Counted from the first letter of the stretch, positions 1 through 7,964 are shown. The stretch is DNA of 17,105 nucleotides from Chthoniobacterales bacterium (GCA_013697365.1 JACCXA010000227.1:1-17105); one strand, 5' to 3'. Notes: generated by a model not told the origin, from the sequence alone. Numbers and translations: made by a program.

Positions 1-1577
1 TCTACCGGCGGTGCGTTGACAACCCAGAGCCCGGCCGTCACAAGGGTCGCGACCAGGGAAAGGATGAGGGCGCGAAGAGACGCCGATCTCCATGCGATTG
101 CGACCGCGATCAGATCGACAAGCAAGACACAAAACCAAACGGCGAACGAAGTCTGACCGCGTCCCACACAAAGAAGCAGCAACACGAGAGCGAGCAGCGG
201 GGTGTAACTCCGGAACTCGATCCGACTGCGTCCTGCTTCGATCCGAGCCGGCCAAACCGAAAACCCCGCATGGATGATTGCGAACAACAGATATGAACCA
301 AGTCCCCACCAAAGGCGTGCCGGCGTGAGGTTCGCCGTAGTCCAGAGAGCGAGCCAGACGAAGACCGCCGCGCCCGCGGGGGCAGCAATGCCGGCAGGAT
401 CCCGGCGGTTCAGGGCCAGCAGGAGCAGTCCGATGTCCGCGAGGAATATGTAACCGAAGAGAAATGCGGGACGATCCGCGAAGCCAGGAAGGCTCAGCAG
501 CCAGAATCCGAAACCGATCGCGCTGAAGCCGAGCATGGTGGCGGCTGTGGTGGACCACTTCTCGGTGGGCCCGTGTTTTTGTCGCAGAAACGCGATGGCG
601 AGAAACAGCGCCTGCATGCCAAGGAAAATCGGAAAGCCGGTCGTTGCTTTGCCGACATTCAGCACCGGCACCCAGCTGACCTCCGTCAAGACAGTTCCGG
701 CCGCCGCCAGGACGAGGAGGTAATCCCATTTCTTCCGGAAGACGACGGCCGCAATGCCGGTGTTCAGCAAGGCGACATAGCCGAAGAGCAGAAGAGCGTT
801 GTCGGGAGCTTCGGTGAGCAGTGGCGGCGTGAGGAAGCCTCCCAGCAACCCGAGAACAACCACCACCTGCGCGTCGAGCCTGACCGCGAGGAGGAAGGCG
901 GCGATCGTGACAATCGACATCAAAGCAAACGCCCCCGGCAACGAGATGAGATTGTAAAAGGCGTGCGCGCCGAAGATGGAGGCGTAGAGGACGAGGACGC
1001 CGGTCGCACACAGGCTTTGACCGGGGACGCGATAGTTCCGGCGTGCGGTGAACCAACCGGCGCCGATGAGGGTGCAACCGATCACGGCGCCAATCACGAC
1101 TCGCATCAGCGGCGTAACGAGGTTGTTTTCGAACGAATACTTCACGAGGAAGACGACGCCGAGGAAGAGGACGAAGCCGCCGATCCAGGCGAAGAGTTTG
1201 ACGCCGAGGAAAGATTCCCAATCGATGGCAGCGCGCGGTGCCGCGGCAGGTCGCGCTGGTGCTTTAGGAGAAGGCGCGACGGCGGGGGCGGCTGCCGGTT
1301 GTTGAAGAATGGTAGCGAAGGAAGCCGAAACAGGAGTGGCGACCGATGGTGCCGGTGTCACCGCGGTCGGCGCCGGAGTTGCCGCCGGCTCCACTGGCAT
1401 TGCGACCTGGGTTTCGGCGCCGCGAAGTTGAGCCTCGAGCACTGCGGTGCGTGCATTCAATTTCTGCAACGTCGCCTGCAGAGTCTTGATCTTACTCGCG
1501 TGCGTGATGCAAAGAATCAGCGGCAGCACGAGGAGGACGAGCGCAAAAAGCAGGGAACAGGTGAAGATCGATTCCAT
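1..1577 (-). CDS. DUF2339 multi-pass membrane protein (3' end outside window)
   Basis: The minus strand reads as one uninterrupted frame from ATG at 1577 to the left window edge, giving 525 residues with no stop, so the C-terminus is missing. Residues 1-25 form a hydrophobic helix. Residues 28-55 look like a short coiled coil, and about 55-118 are an Ala/Pro-rich linker. The stretch WESFLGVKLFAWIGG at 120-134, followed by many hydrophobic helices, is the hallmark of DUF2339 predicted membrane proteins, which are usually long with many TM segments. Their function is unknown; a transport or envelope role is only a guess. No strong ribosome binding site is visible. The frame is open upstream to a stop near 1655, but ATG 1577 gives the typical family N-terminus. 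It lies 93 bp downstream of the Nif3-like gene on the same strand, so cotranscription is likely. Confidence 0.88.
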   Translation of the reverse strand, partial: MESIFTCSLLFALVLLVLPLILCITHASKIKTLQATLQKLNARTAVLEAQLRGAETQVAMPVEPAATPAPTAVTPAPSVATPVSASFATILQQPAAAPAVAPSPKAPARPAAAPRAAIDWESFLGVKLFAWIGGFVLFLGVVFLVKYSFENNLVTPLMRVVIGAVIGCTLIGAGWFTARRNYRVPGQSLCATGVLVLYASIFGAHAFYNLISLPGAFALMSIVTIAAFLLAVRLDAQVVVVLGLLGGFLTPPLLTEAPDNALLLFGYVALLNTGIAAVVFRKKWDYLLVLAAAGTVLTEVSWVPVLNVGKATTGFPIFLGMQALFLAIAFLRQKHGPTEKWSTTAATMLGFSAIGFGFWLLSLPGFADRPAFLFGYIFLADIGLLLLALNRRDPAGIAAPAGAAVFVWLALWTTANLTPARLWWGLGSYLLFAIIHAGFSVWPARIEAGRSRIEFRSYTPLLALVLLLLCVGRGQTSFAVWFCVLLVDLIAVAIAWRSASLRALILSLVATLVTAGLWVVNAPPV

Positions 1578-1670
1578 CAGTCGTGGGAGGGATACTATCG
1601 GGGCGGTCAAGCCCTGGCGGCCGAGCGCAGCCCCGAGACGGAACGCGCTGCGTTCATCTTCCGCTTGAAT

Positions 1671-2429
1671 TCAAAGACCAGTAGGAGCGTCGATAAACTC
1701 CCAGGGCACGCCAAAGCGATCGGCGAGATGGCCGGCCAGTGCTTTGACGCCGAACGTTTCCGTGGCGTAATGGCCGCCTAACAAGAGGTTGATTCCGAGT
1801 TCCTCGGCGGCGATCGCGGCCCAGTGCGGCGCTTCACCGGTGATGAAGGTATCAATCCCTGCGCGCGCCACGGCGTGGATCTCCGACCCGGCGCCGCCCG
1901 TGATGACGGCCACGTTGTTTGCAATCTCCGGACCGTGCGCAAACAGCTTCACGCTGGCGCCCAGGGCTTCCTCGAGTTTACGCGTCAGCTCGCTCCGCGA
2001 AATTTGCGCGCCCGCGCTGCGCAGCCCAATCAGCTGTCCCTTCGCCTCGAAGAATGGTTCGGTGCCCGGGAGACCAAGCGTCGCGGCCAGTTGCGCGTTA
2101 TTGCCGATGACCGGATGCACATCGAGCGGGAGGTGCGCGCTGTAGAGGGCGATGTTCCGCTCGAAAAGCAACATTAGCTGCGCTCGAACTGGTCCGGTGA
2201 TGGCCTGCGCCCCCGGCCAGAAGAGACCGTGGTGCACGAGCAGCAGGTCGATCCCCTTCTCTGCCGCGGCTCGGCAGGTGCGACTCGATGCGTCAACCGC
2301 CGCTCCGATGCGCTGCACCTCGCCTGCGTTCTCGACTTGCAGCCCGTTCAGGGCATTCGGCCAATCGTCGCAGTGCGCCACGCGCAAAAATTCGTTTGTG
2401 TATTGGACAACCTCAGCGAGCGCGGGCAC
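1671..2429 (-). CDS. Nif3-like dinuclear metal centre protein (DUF34/YbgI family)
   Basis: The 252-residue product matches the Nif3/YbgI/DUF34 family over its full length. Visible metal-ligand motifs are VHHGLF with His66-His67, SAHLPLD with His99 and Asp103, and the C-terminal GGHYATETFG with His220 and Glu224. These are the usual ligands of the two-metal site in this hexameric family. Members are sometimes named GTP cyclohydrolase I type 2, but the physiological role is unsettled, so the name should not be taken as an activity. Translation starts at GTG 2429: an in-frame TAA lies just four codons upstream, and this is the first usable start. No clear Shine-Dalgarno site is seen. It is 45 bp downstream of the GNAT gene and 93 bp upstream of the DUF2339 gene, all on one strand. 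Confidence 0.95.
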   Translation of the reverse strand: MPALAEVVQYTNEFLRVAHCDDWPNALNGLQVENAGEVQRIGAAVDASSRTCRAAAEKGIDLLLVHHGLFWPGAQAITGPVRAQLMLLFERNIALYSAHLPLDVHPVIGNNAQLAATLGLPGTEPFFEAKGQLIGLRSAGAQISRSELTRKLEEALGASVKLFAHGPEIANNVAVITGGAGSEIHAVARAGIDTFITGEAPHWAAIAAEELGINLLLGGHYATETFGVKALAGHLADRFGVPWEFIDAPTGL

Positions 2430-2474
2430 GAGCGGATGTTAGACAAACGTTCGGTCGCGCGTCCAAGCACAATC

Positions 2475-3002
2475 TCACGGCGCACCATCTTCCCGCAGCC
2501 GCGCATAGACTAACGAGTCAAGGACTTGGCCATCTTTTATCACATTGCCTCGCATCCGGCCCTCGTAGGCGAAGCCGGCTTTCGCGAGAACGCGCGCGGA
2601 AGCTGGATTGTTCGCGAAAACGTAGGCCTCGATGCGATTCAACGGGAGCCGCGCAAACCCATAACGAACCATCGCGCCCACCGCCGCCGTGATTATCCCG
2701 CGGCCCCAACACGGCTCGGCTAACCAGTATCCAAGCTCCGCCGTGACCCGGTTCACGTCGTCCCCGCGATGCAGGCCGATGCCGCCAGCGGCCTGCCCCT
2801 CGACTTCGACGCAGAGCACAAGCTCCGATTCCTCCTTGATTCGCTGCTCGATGTAGGCTTCCGCATCGGCGCACGAGTAAGGATGCGGCATTCGATCACG
2901 CAAGGTGAGCCAGACGTTGCGGTTGTTGGCCGCGGCGGCGAGGGCCGGCGCGTCCTCCCTTCGCCAGGGGCGCAGTAGCCCTTCTCCTGCCGCTAATTGC
3001 AT
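2475..3002 (-). CDS. GNAT N-acetyltransferase, RimJ/RimL-like
   Basis: The 175-residue product has the layout of the RimJ/RimL/Acetyltransf_3 branch of the GNAT superfamily: N-terminal LRPWRREDAPAL (9-20), a beta-strand GGIGLHRG (73-80), ELGYWLAEPCWGRGIITAA (89-107) carrying the acetyl-CoA pyrophosphate-binding loop, and NNPASARVLAKAGF (131-144), a typical motif B. Such proteins acetylate protein N-termini or small-molecule amines; the substrate cannot be told from sequence. The ATG at 3002 has only a very close CAGGGA upstream. It appears to be the first gene of a minus-strand run with the Nif3-like and DUF2339 genes. The DNA immediately upstream carries a frameshifted membrane-protein remnant. 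Confidence 0.92.
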   Translation of the reverse strand: MQLAAGEGLLRPWRREDAPALAAAANNRNVWLTLRDRMPHPYSCADAEAYIEQRIKEESELVLCVEVEGQAAGGIGLHRGDDVNRVTAELGYWLAEPCWGRGIITAAVGAMVRYGFARLPLNRIEAYVFANNPASARVLAKAGFAYEGRMRGNVIKDGQVLDSLVYARLREDGAP

Positions 3003-3049
3003 TCCCTGAGAATAACAAGTGCGCGCGAGATACGAAAGCGGGACCTGCT

Positions 3050-3273
3050 CCGCACGACTGGTGCGAATCCGTTGCGCAGGGCCGTCCCGAGCCAGTGTCT
3101 TGCTGTGCGATACGCAGATGCGGCAAGAGGACAGTTAAGATGAATGCATCGAGGAAGACTTCCACGATCAAGGCTGGCGCGGAGAAAATCGCTGTCAGGA
3201 TGATCGCAGTCAAAGCCATGATGGCTGCGAAAACAATCGCGAGCAGACAGCCAGCTCCGAGTACGTCGTTCAT
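3050..3273 (-). pseudogene. Frameshifted remnant of a small membrane protein
   Basis: From an ATG at 3273 the minus strand encodes about 55 residues with two hydrophobic helices, including FSAPALIVEVFLDAFILTVL. The same frame then turns into low-quality sequence and runs without a stop into the GNAT gene, to 2896. Near 3115-3120 the protein-like signal moves to another frame, which reads YRTARHWLGTALRNGFAPVV before degrading. That order (acidic helix, basic loop, HWL..AL segment) resembles the C-terminal end of small bacterial membrane proteins I have seen, though I cannot name a family. I infer one frameshift and a lost C-terminus. The alternative is a real short membrane protein overlapping the GNAT start. 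There is no convincing Shine-Dalgarno site. Confidence 0.4.
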
Positions 3274-3414
3274 GCAGGCTCGTGGCAGCGTATCACGGGA
3301 CGACGGAGTGGGGATACCTCCGGTTGCCGATGGAATTTCGGCACCCCCGTGTGCCAATTGCTATCAGCTTCCATTACGATCTCGCTTCGGCAATCCACCC
3401 GGGCGCTCCTGAAC

Positions 3415-3776
3415 TGTCATCCCGAGCCTAGTCGGGACCTCACGAGCTACCCACGGCGTATTTCCGAGGGCGGCGAACGCGTGGCACGCGAGACCCCCCG
3501 ACTTCGCTGACCGTGTTTTGTCACGCGAGGAAAATCAGCGTCCGGGAAATGACCGCTCGCGAACGGAGGGGCGAGAGCAGGAGCGCGCAGGTTTACGCCG
3601 AAGCGGAGCACGGCCGTCTCGGCTGTGCGGCCAGCGGGCGTCTCGCCTGCTGTCTCCTCCGCCGCGCCCACCAAGGCCGAGCCACCAAGCGGGACGCCCA
3701 GTGGCCGCCCGGGTGGCTCCGCGGCACCGCCGCGCCAAAAATCACACCCGTGTTTTTCCAATTCCTCGGGATGACA
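3415..3776. repeat. Non-coding 362-bp segment bounded by 12-bp inverted repeats
   Basis: The left end TGTCATCCCGAG (3415-3426) is a perfect inverted match to CTCGGGATGACA (3765-3776). The interior has no convincing gene; frames open on both strands here are low-complexity and Arg/Pro-rich. It includes a GC-rich stretch near 3605-3655 (CACGGCCGTCTCGGCTGTG followed by GCGGGCGTCTCGCCTGCTG) that looks like dispersed repeat rather than coding sequence. The size and ends are MITE-like, but no target-site duplication was seen next to the ends, so a mobile origin is inference only. Together with 3280-3414 and 3777-3906 this forms a gene-free stretch of more than 600 bp. Confidence 0.4.
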
Positions 3777-3849
3777 CCGCCGTCATGGTCGCGCCATATC
3801 AGACTTCCCAGACCGCTCCACTCTCGTTGACTTTCCTTGACGGATTCCG

Positions 3850-3865
3850 AAGGTCTTGTGACCTT
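3850..3865 (+). promoter_or_regulatory. Short palindrome upstream of the TTG-start membrane gene
   Basis: AAGGTC (3850-3855), TTGT, GACCTT (3860-3865) is a perfect 6-bp inverted repeat 41 bp upstream of the TTG start. Two TTGAC hexamers (3827 and 3837) lie just upstream, but neither has a credible -10 box at the right distance. It could be an operator or a small hairpin in the leader. Support is only the symmetry and position. Confidence 0.25.
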
Positions 3866-3906
3866 GGCGCGAGCCGCAGGTTTACTGATCGACGGAGGAA
3901 ATCATC

Positions 3907-4254
3907 TTGGAATACACGGACGCCCCTTCAGCTCAGACCGAAACACCGATCCCTGAACAAGACGCCCAGGGGAAGCTGGCCACCGCAGAAGGCCAGGCGA
4001 GCGACGCTGTCGCGGTCCTTTTGAGCGTGATCCCGGGGCTCGGCCATATCTACAAAGGCCACAAGGTTATCGGCCTCCTGCTCATGTTTGTTGGAACGAT
4101 CACCGCGGTCGCGCTGGCGCTTCTGACCGCGACGTTCACCGCCGGTTTTGGCGTCCTGGTGCTACCGATCTATTGGATCGCCGTCATGATGCACGTCTAC
4201 GCGATTCAGGATCGCGTCTCGCCCGGAGCGAACGACGCGGGCGAGGAATACTAG
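3907..4254 (+). CDS. Small two-helix membrane protein with TM2-like PGLGHIYKGH motif
   Basis: The 115-residue product has a polar N-terminus (1-33), then VIPGLGHIYKGHKVIG (41-56), two hydrophobic helices at about 54-75 and 78-99, and an acidic tail ending EEY. The PGLG.IY.G pattern before the first helix resembles TM2-type and DUF5683-type small membrane proteins, where it forms a helix-capping turn. No function can be assigned. The start is TTG at 3907, decided by a strong GGAGGA (3894-3899) seven bases upstream, one of the clearest ribosome binding sites in the window; there is no better in-frame ATG nearby. It is alone on its strand and converges on the epimerase gene. Confidence 0.75.
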   Translation: MEYTDAPSAQTETPIPEQDAQGKLATAEGQASDAVAVLLSVIPGLGHIYKGHKVIGLLLMFVGTITAVALALLTATFTAGFGVLVLPIYWIAVMMHVYAIQDRVSPGANDAGEEY

Positions 4255-4551
4255 CGGGGCTGCGCCTTAGCCTAGCTAGCCGGAGTATGGAACGACCGAG
4301 GCAGTCTCTCCGGGAAAAAGTTCGCGCTGGCTAGTCGCCCGCACGCGTGGCGCGTGCGCTCCCCAGAACTCCGCCAACACACACCAAGAGTCGATCTGAA
4401 TTCATCTGTTACGTCGCACGAAAGGTCGCCCTCGCGAGCCGCACAGGGCACTGGCGGCCTGCCTGGCGAGGGCTTGACCGCAGCCTTTGTCGCCAATCTC
4501 TAGGACGCAGTGACGTTGCCCGCTGCTCGCTTGGCAACGGCGGCAAGTTGG
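4255..4551. other. Convergent intergenic region, no gene seen
   Basis: About 300 bp lie between two convergent genes, with no credible coding frame. Two inverted repeats stand out. One is an 8-bp stem with a 3-nt loop at 4340-4358 (CGCACGCG TGG CGCGTGCG). The other is CGTTGCC (4514-4520) against GGCAACG (4533-4539), just after the epimerase stop on the minus strand. Neither is followed by a T tract, so a role in termination is only possible, not shown. Confidence 0.5.
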
Positions 4552-5625
4552 TCAGGCTACGGCTTCGGTTGCAACGACCGCTTGGTGGATTTCCTCGAGA
4601 ATCTCCCGCAGCCCGTAGCAAAAACTCCAGCTCGGATAATGTTTCTGGAATTTCCGCACGTCACTGATCCACCAGATATGATCGCCGACGCGATTGTCTT
4701 CCTCGTAGGTCCACGTGAGTCCCTTACCGCTGATTTCCTCGCAGAACTCGATTGCCTCACGCATAGAGCAGTTGCTGTGACGGCCGCCGCCTAGATTGTA
4801 AACCTCGCCGCTACGGGGCGCCTCGATGAACGCGGCAAACGCCTCCACCAGATCGAAGCTGTGGATGTTATCGCGCACCTGTCGGCCGTTGTAACCGAAG
4901 ACGCGATAAGGCCGGCCGGTGACCGTGCATTTCATCAGGTAGGAGAGAAAACCGTGCAGCTCCGTTCCAGCGTGCGCCGGCCCGGTTAAACAGCCGCCGC
5001 GAAAGCAGGCCGTCGGCATTCCGAAGTAGCGGCCGTATTCCTGCACGAGCACGTCCGCGGCGACCTTGGACGCGCCGAAGAGCGAGTGCTTCGTGTGATC
5101 GATACTCATGGTCTCGGAAATGCCGGGCTCGTATTCGTGGCCGGGCGCGATCTCCCAGCGCATCGGAAGCTCGCGGAGCGGCAGCCGATTGGGCGTGTCG
5201 CCATAGACTTTGTTCGTCGACGTGAAAACGAAGGGAGCTTCCGGGCAAACCTCCCGCGCGGCTTCCAGCAGGTTCAACGTGCCGTTGGCGTTCACCGTGA
5301 AATCCATCTGCGGATCGCGCGCCGCCCAATCATGCGATGGCTGCGCGGCAGTGTGCACGACGGCCGAAATTTGGCGCGCGTGCTTCTGGAATACGTCGCG
5401 CACGGCCTCCGCATCCCGAATGTCGAGATCGTGATGCTCGTAGTCGGCGATCGTCTCGATGAGGTGGTCGCGCGTCGTTCGCGTGGAAGCCTCCGCCCCG
5501 AAGAAACGACTGCGCATGTCGTTATCGATCCCGACGACGCGCTGCCCGGTTTTCCCAAAGTGCTTCACAGTCTCGGAACCGATCAGACCTGCGGACCCGG
5601 TCACGATGATGGTGTTCGGTTTCAT
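4552..5625 (-). CDS. NAD-dependent sugar-nucleotide epimerase/dehydratase (CDP-paratose 2-epimerase-like)
   Basis: The 357-residue product is an extended short-chain dehydrogenase/reductase. The Rossmann motif TGSAGLIG is at 9-16, followed by the NAD-binding acidic stretch GIDND (32-36), HTAAQPSHDW (91-100), and FTSTNKVYGDT (134-144) with the Ser/Thr region. The C-terminal half carries FRGGCLTGPAHAG (208-220), typical of CDP-paratose 2-epimerase and related UDP-sugar epimerases acting in surface polysaccharide synthesis. The usual YxxxK pair reads F183-GAS-K187, so the catalytic tyrosine position is Phe. I recall relatives with the same SLFGASK motif, so this may be a subfamily trait. The substrate is not determinable. 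ATG 5625 lies 22 bp after the pgl stop, so the two are probably cotranscribed. No strong ribosome binding site is visible. Confidence 0.88.
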   Translation of the reverse strand: MKPNTIIVTGSAGLIGSETVKHFGKTGQRVVGIDNDMRSRFFGAEASTRTTRDHLIETIADYEHHDLDIRDAEAVRDVFQKHARQISAVVHTAAQPSHDWAARDPQMDFTVNANGTLNLLEAAREVCPEAPFVFTSTNKVYGDTPNRLPLRELPMRWEIAPGHEYEPGISETMSIDHTKHSLFGASKVAADVLVQEYGRYFGMPTACFRGGCLTGPAHAGTELHGFLSYLMKCTVTGRPYRVFGYNGRQVRDNIHSFDLVEAFAAFIEAPRSGEVYNLGGGRHSNCSMREAIEFCEEISGKGLTWTYEEDNRVGDHIWWISDVRKFQKHYPSWSFCYGLREILEEIHQAVVATEAVA

Positions 5626-5647
5626 AATTTAGAAAACGAAGCAGCTC

Positions 5648-6346
5648 TCATCTGGGTTGCCCAATAATCCAGGTGATTTGACCAGCGGTCGTCATCACGC
5701 TGGCGGCAGGATATTGGCCGTCACCATTTAATATCTGCTCGATCAGCTCCTGGTTTTTGCTCCCGTCGACGAGGAAGCAAATGGCGCGCGCCTGCGCGAG
5801 CAGCGGGAAGGTAAAGGTCAAACGCCAGGCATCGAGCTTCGGGACAAAGTTCGCCACCACACGGCGCACTTTCTCGCCCAGAGCCTCGGTCCCAGGGAAA
5901 AGTGACGCGGTATGCCCATCGTCGCCCAGCCCGAGCAGAATGAGGTCGTGCCGGTAAATGATCTCGCCTCCTTGCGTAGCTAAAACGTCCAATTGTTCCT
6001 GGTATTCTTCCGCGGCCACGCGGGGATCGACCTCTCCGCGCATCCGCGCGATCGACCTCTCCGGAACCGACGCGGGAAGGAAAAGCGATTCCCGCGCCAT
6101 CCGGTAGTTGCTTTTCTGGTCGTCCGGCGGCACACAGCGCTCGTCGCTGAACGTGACGTTAATCCGTTCCCACGGAAGGTCTGGCCCACGTCGGGCGAGT
6201 TCCTCATAAACGGGCCGTGGGGTATTGCCACCGGAGAGAGCGAGGCGGAATTCGCCCCGTTCGCCCAACGCGACGCGCGCGTGTCGCAGAATAAACTCTG
6301 TCGCGTCGCCGACGAAATCGGTCGTCCGGATGATTTCGCGGCTCAT
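5648..6346 (-). CDS. pgl: 6-phosphogluconolactonase
   Basis: The 232-residue product is a DevB/SOL-type 6-phosphogluconolactonase. It hydrolyses 6-phosphoglucono-delta-lactone to 6-phosphogluconate, the second step of the oxidative pentose phosphate pathway, in the cytosol. Family motifs are in order: LSGGNTP (37-43), VTFSDERCVP (64-73) and LLGLGDDGHTASLFPGT (137-153), the last holding the catalytic His145. The length is normal for the family. It sits 54 bp downstream of msrA and 22 bp upstream of the epimerase on the same strand. No zwf or gnd gene is in the window, so it is separated from its usual pathway partners here. Confidence 0.95.
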   Translation of the reverse strand: MSREIIRTTDFVGDATEFILRHARVALGERGEFRLALSGGNTPRPVYEELARRGPDLPWERINVTFSDERCVPPDDQKSNYRMARESLFLPASVPERSIARMRGEVDPRVAAEEYQEQLDVLATQGGEIIYRHDLILLGLGDDGHTASLFPGTEALGEKVRRVVANFVPKLDAWRLTFTFPLLAQARAICFLVDGSKNQELIEQILNGDGQYPAASVMTTAGQITWIIGQPR

Positions 6347-6400
6347 TCGGAAATGTTGGCGCGCCCAGGCAACGCTCTCGAGAGCCGCGCCCTCCGCGAA

Positions 6401-6877
6401 TCAAATCGCGCAGTGAGCCATTCCGCGCTTTTCGAGGTATCGTTGATGATAATCTTCTGCCCGATAGAACTTCGGAGCGGCCTCGATCTGCGTGACGATG
6501 GGCCGAGGAAAACGCCCGGCTTTGTCCAGTTCCGCCTTCACCTCTTCGGCTGCGGCTTTTTGTTCCGGCGTGTGATAGAAAATGGCTGAACGATATTGGG
6601 TCCCGGCATCCGGGCCCTGTCGGTTCATGGTCGTCGGGTTGTGGTTTGAAAAGAAAACGTCCAGGAGCTGGCGGTAGCTGACGACTTCTGGATCAAACTC
6701 TACTTCCACAACCTCGGCGTGGTTCGTTTCGCCGCTACAAACATCCCCGTAAGTCGGATTCTCAGTATGTCCGCCGGCGTAACCGACCGCTGCTTCAGTG
6801 ACTCCTTTGATATTCCGGAAAGTCGTCTCCACGCCCCAAAAACAGCCCGCGCCAAACATCCCTTTTTCCGTCGTCAT
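6401..6877 (-). CDS. msrA: Peptide-methionine (S)-S-oxide reductase MsrA
   Basis: The chosen product is 158 residues. MsrA reduces methionine-S-sulfoxide in oxidised proteins and free methionine. The catalytic GCFWG motif is at 11-15 with Cys12, followed by GYAGGHTENPTYGDVCSGET (33-52), HAEVVEV, FFSNHNPTTMNRQG and the C-terminal YHQRYLEKRG. A Cys at 156 near the C-terminus is well placed as the resolving cysteine. The frame stays open upstream to 6955, but those 26 extra residues are encoded by an intergenic palindromic repeat; ATG 6877 gives the usual family start a few residues before GCFWG. It lies 189 bp downstream of fabG, with the repeat locus between them, and 54 bp upstream of pgl. 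Confidence 0.96.
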   Translation of the reverse strand: MTTEKGMFGAGCFWGVETTFRNIKGVTEAAVGYAGGHTENPTYGDVCSGETNHAEVVEVEFDPEVVSYRQLLDVFFSNHNPTTMNRQGPDAGTQYRSAIFYHTPEQKAAAEEVKAELDKAGRFPRPIVTQIEAAPKFYRAEDYHQRYLEKRGMAHCAI

Positions 6878-6923
6878 GCGGTCACCATTGGGCAGGAGGG
6901 TGCGCTGCGCAAGAAGGGGCCCC

Positions 6924-7028
6924 TGTAGGGGCGTCTGTGATCGCCGAATCCCCATCCTGTGGCGGCCTTCAGTGAGCGCCGGAAGCGTATCGGCCCTCGG
7001 CGTTCGGCGGTCATAGACCGCCGCGACA
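6924..7028. repeat. Palindromic repeat locus 1 (two copies of a 24-nt unit, inverted)
   Basis: Two copies of a unit found again at 10651-10751 lie in opposite orientation. Copy one (6924-6946) is a one-base-shorter version beginning TGTAG and ending CGCCG. Copy two (7005-7028) is the hairpin CGGCGGTC ATA GACCGCCG (7005-7023) followed by CGACA. Between them are further small hairpins, and just after is GCCGG TCT CCGGC. The locus fills most of the 189 bp between fabG and msrA, so it would lie in their shared transcript if they are cotranscribed. It resembles REP/BIME-type elements in scale and architecture. Confidence 0.8.
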
Positions 7029-7066
7029 GTGTGAGCCGGTCTCCGGCGAGTCGGACCTGCGCGACC

Positions 7067-7810
7067 CTACATCACCATGCCGCCGTCGACGGCCAGGACC
7101 TGCCCGGTAATGTATTTCGCCTCAGCCGAAGCCAGGAACGCAACCATGCTGGCGATGTCTTCTGGCTGACCGAGCGTGCCAAGCGGAATTTTGCTGAGGA
7201 TGTTCTTCCGAATTTCCTCCGGCAACACCGAGGTCATGTCGGTTTCGATCAAGCCGGGCGCCACGGCGTTGACGGTAATGCCGCGGCTGGCCACTTCGCG
7301 CGCCAGCGATTTCGTGAAGCCAATCAAGCCGGCCTTGCTCGCGGCGTAATTCGCCTGCCCGGCGTTGCCGACCAATCCGATGACCGAACTGATGTTGATG
7401 ATGCGGCCGCTGCGTTGCTTGATCATGGAGCGTTGCACCGCCTGCACGAAGCTGAAGGCACCCTTTAGATTCGTATTCAAGACCGTGTCCCAATCTTCAA
7501 TCGACATGCGCATGCTCAAGCCGTCGCGCGTGACGCCGGCATTGTTTACGAGAATGTCGACGCGCCCGAAGTCATCCAAGATGCGCGCGCCTACCTGTTG
7601 TACAGTCGCATGATCGGATACGTCCACCGCGTAGGCCTTCGCCGCCTCCGCGCGCCCAAGGTTGATTTCATCGGCCGTCTTCTGCGCGTTTGCTTCCGTC
7701 CGGCTGACAGAGGCGACCCGCGCGCCTTCGCTACCGAGGCGGACCGCGATGGCGTGCCCAATCCCCCGCCCGGCTCCGGTAACGACCGCCACCTGGTTTT
7801 CGAATCTCAT
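7067..7810 (-). CDS. fabG: 3-oxoacyl-[acyl-carrier-protein] reductase
   Basis: The 247-residue product is a classical short-chain dehydrogenase/reductase matching FabG. FabG uses NADPH to reduce 3-oxoacyl-ACP in each cycle of type II fatty acid elongation. Motifs seen are the cofactor loop TGAGRGIG (11-18), VDVSD (62-66), NNAG (89-92), Asn114 in NTNLKG, and the catalytic Ser142, Tyr155 and Lys159 in NISS...NYAASKAG. The C-terminus ITGQVLAVDGGMVM is typical of FabG and argues against a generic sugar or steroid SDR. No acpP, fabD or fabF is adjacent, so the gene is outside a usual fab cluster. ATG 7810 is preceded by a weak AAGG. A sigma70-like promoter lies about 90-130 bp upstream. Confidence 0.95.
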   Translation of the reverse strand: MRFENQVAVVTGAGRGIGHAIAVRLGSEGARVASVSRTEANAQKTADEINLGRAEAAKAYAVDVSDHATVQQVGARILDDFGRVDILVNNAGVTRDGLSMRMSIEDWDTVLNTNLKGAFSFVQAVQRSMIKQRSGRIINISSVIGLVGNAGQANYAASKAGLIGFTKSLAREVASRGITVNAVAPGLIETDMTSVLPEEIRKNILSKIPLGTLGQPEDIASMVAFLASAEAKYITGQVLAVDGGMVM

Positions 7811-7907
7811 ATCTTCAAACCTTGTTTTGAACGGCGTGCTGGTGCGATTCCGGCGTTGCGACTACGCTTAGTCTTCGTCGGCGCAGGTGCAAAGCGGAAG
7901 CGCTCGC

Positions 7908-7937
7908 TTTATAGATGGAGATGCGCGGCCAACTCAA
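7908..7937 (-). promoter_or_regulatory. Predicted sigma70-like promoter for fabG
   Basis: On the minus strand a -35-like TTGAGT (7937-7932, four of six consensus bases) is separated by 18 bases from a -10-like TATAAA (7913-7908, five of six). Initiation would fall near 7900, giving a leader of about 90 nt before the fabG ATG. It sits in the 154-bp gap between divergent genes, where a promoter is expected. Support is pattern match only. Confidence 0.4.
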
Positions 7938-7964
7938 GGGCAAAGCCAGTGGAGCGTTTGAACG

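Noticed and set aside
573..1781. A 402-residue plus-strand open frame
   Set aside because: It is antisense to the DUF2339 gene. The product is Arg/Glu/Asp-rich and low quality, as expected for the complement of a hydrophobic, GC-rich coding sequence.
3447..3761. A 104-residue minus-strand frame, and overlapping plus-strand frames, in the 3.4-3.8 kb gap
   Set aside because: The products are Gly/Pro/Arg-rich low-complexity sequence inside a repeat-like segment, with no start signal or family motif.
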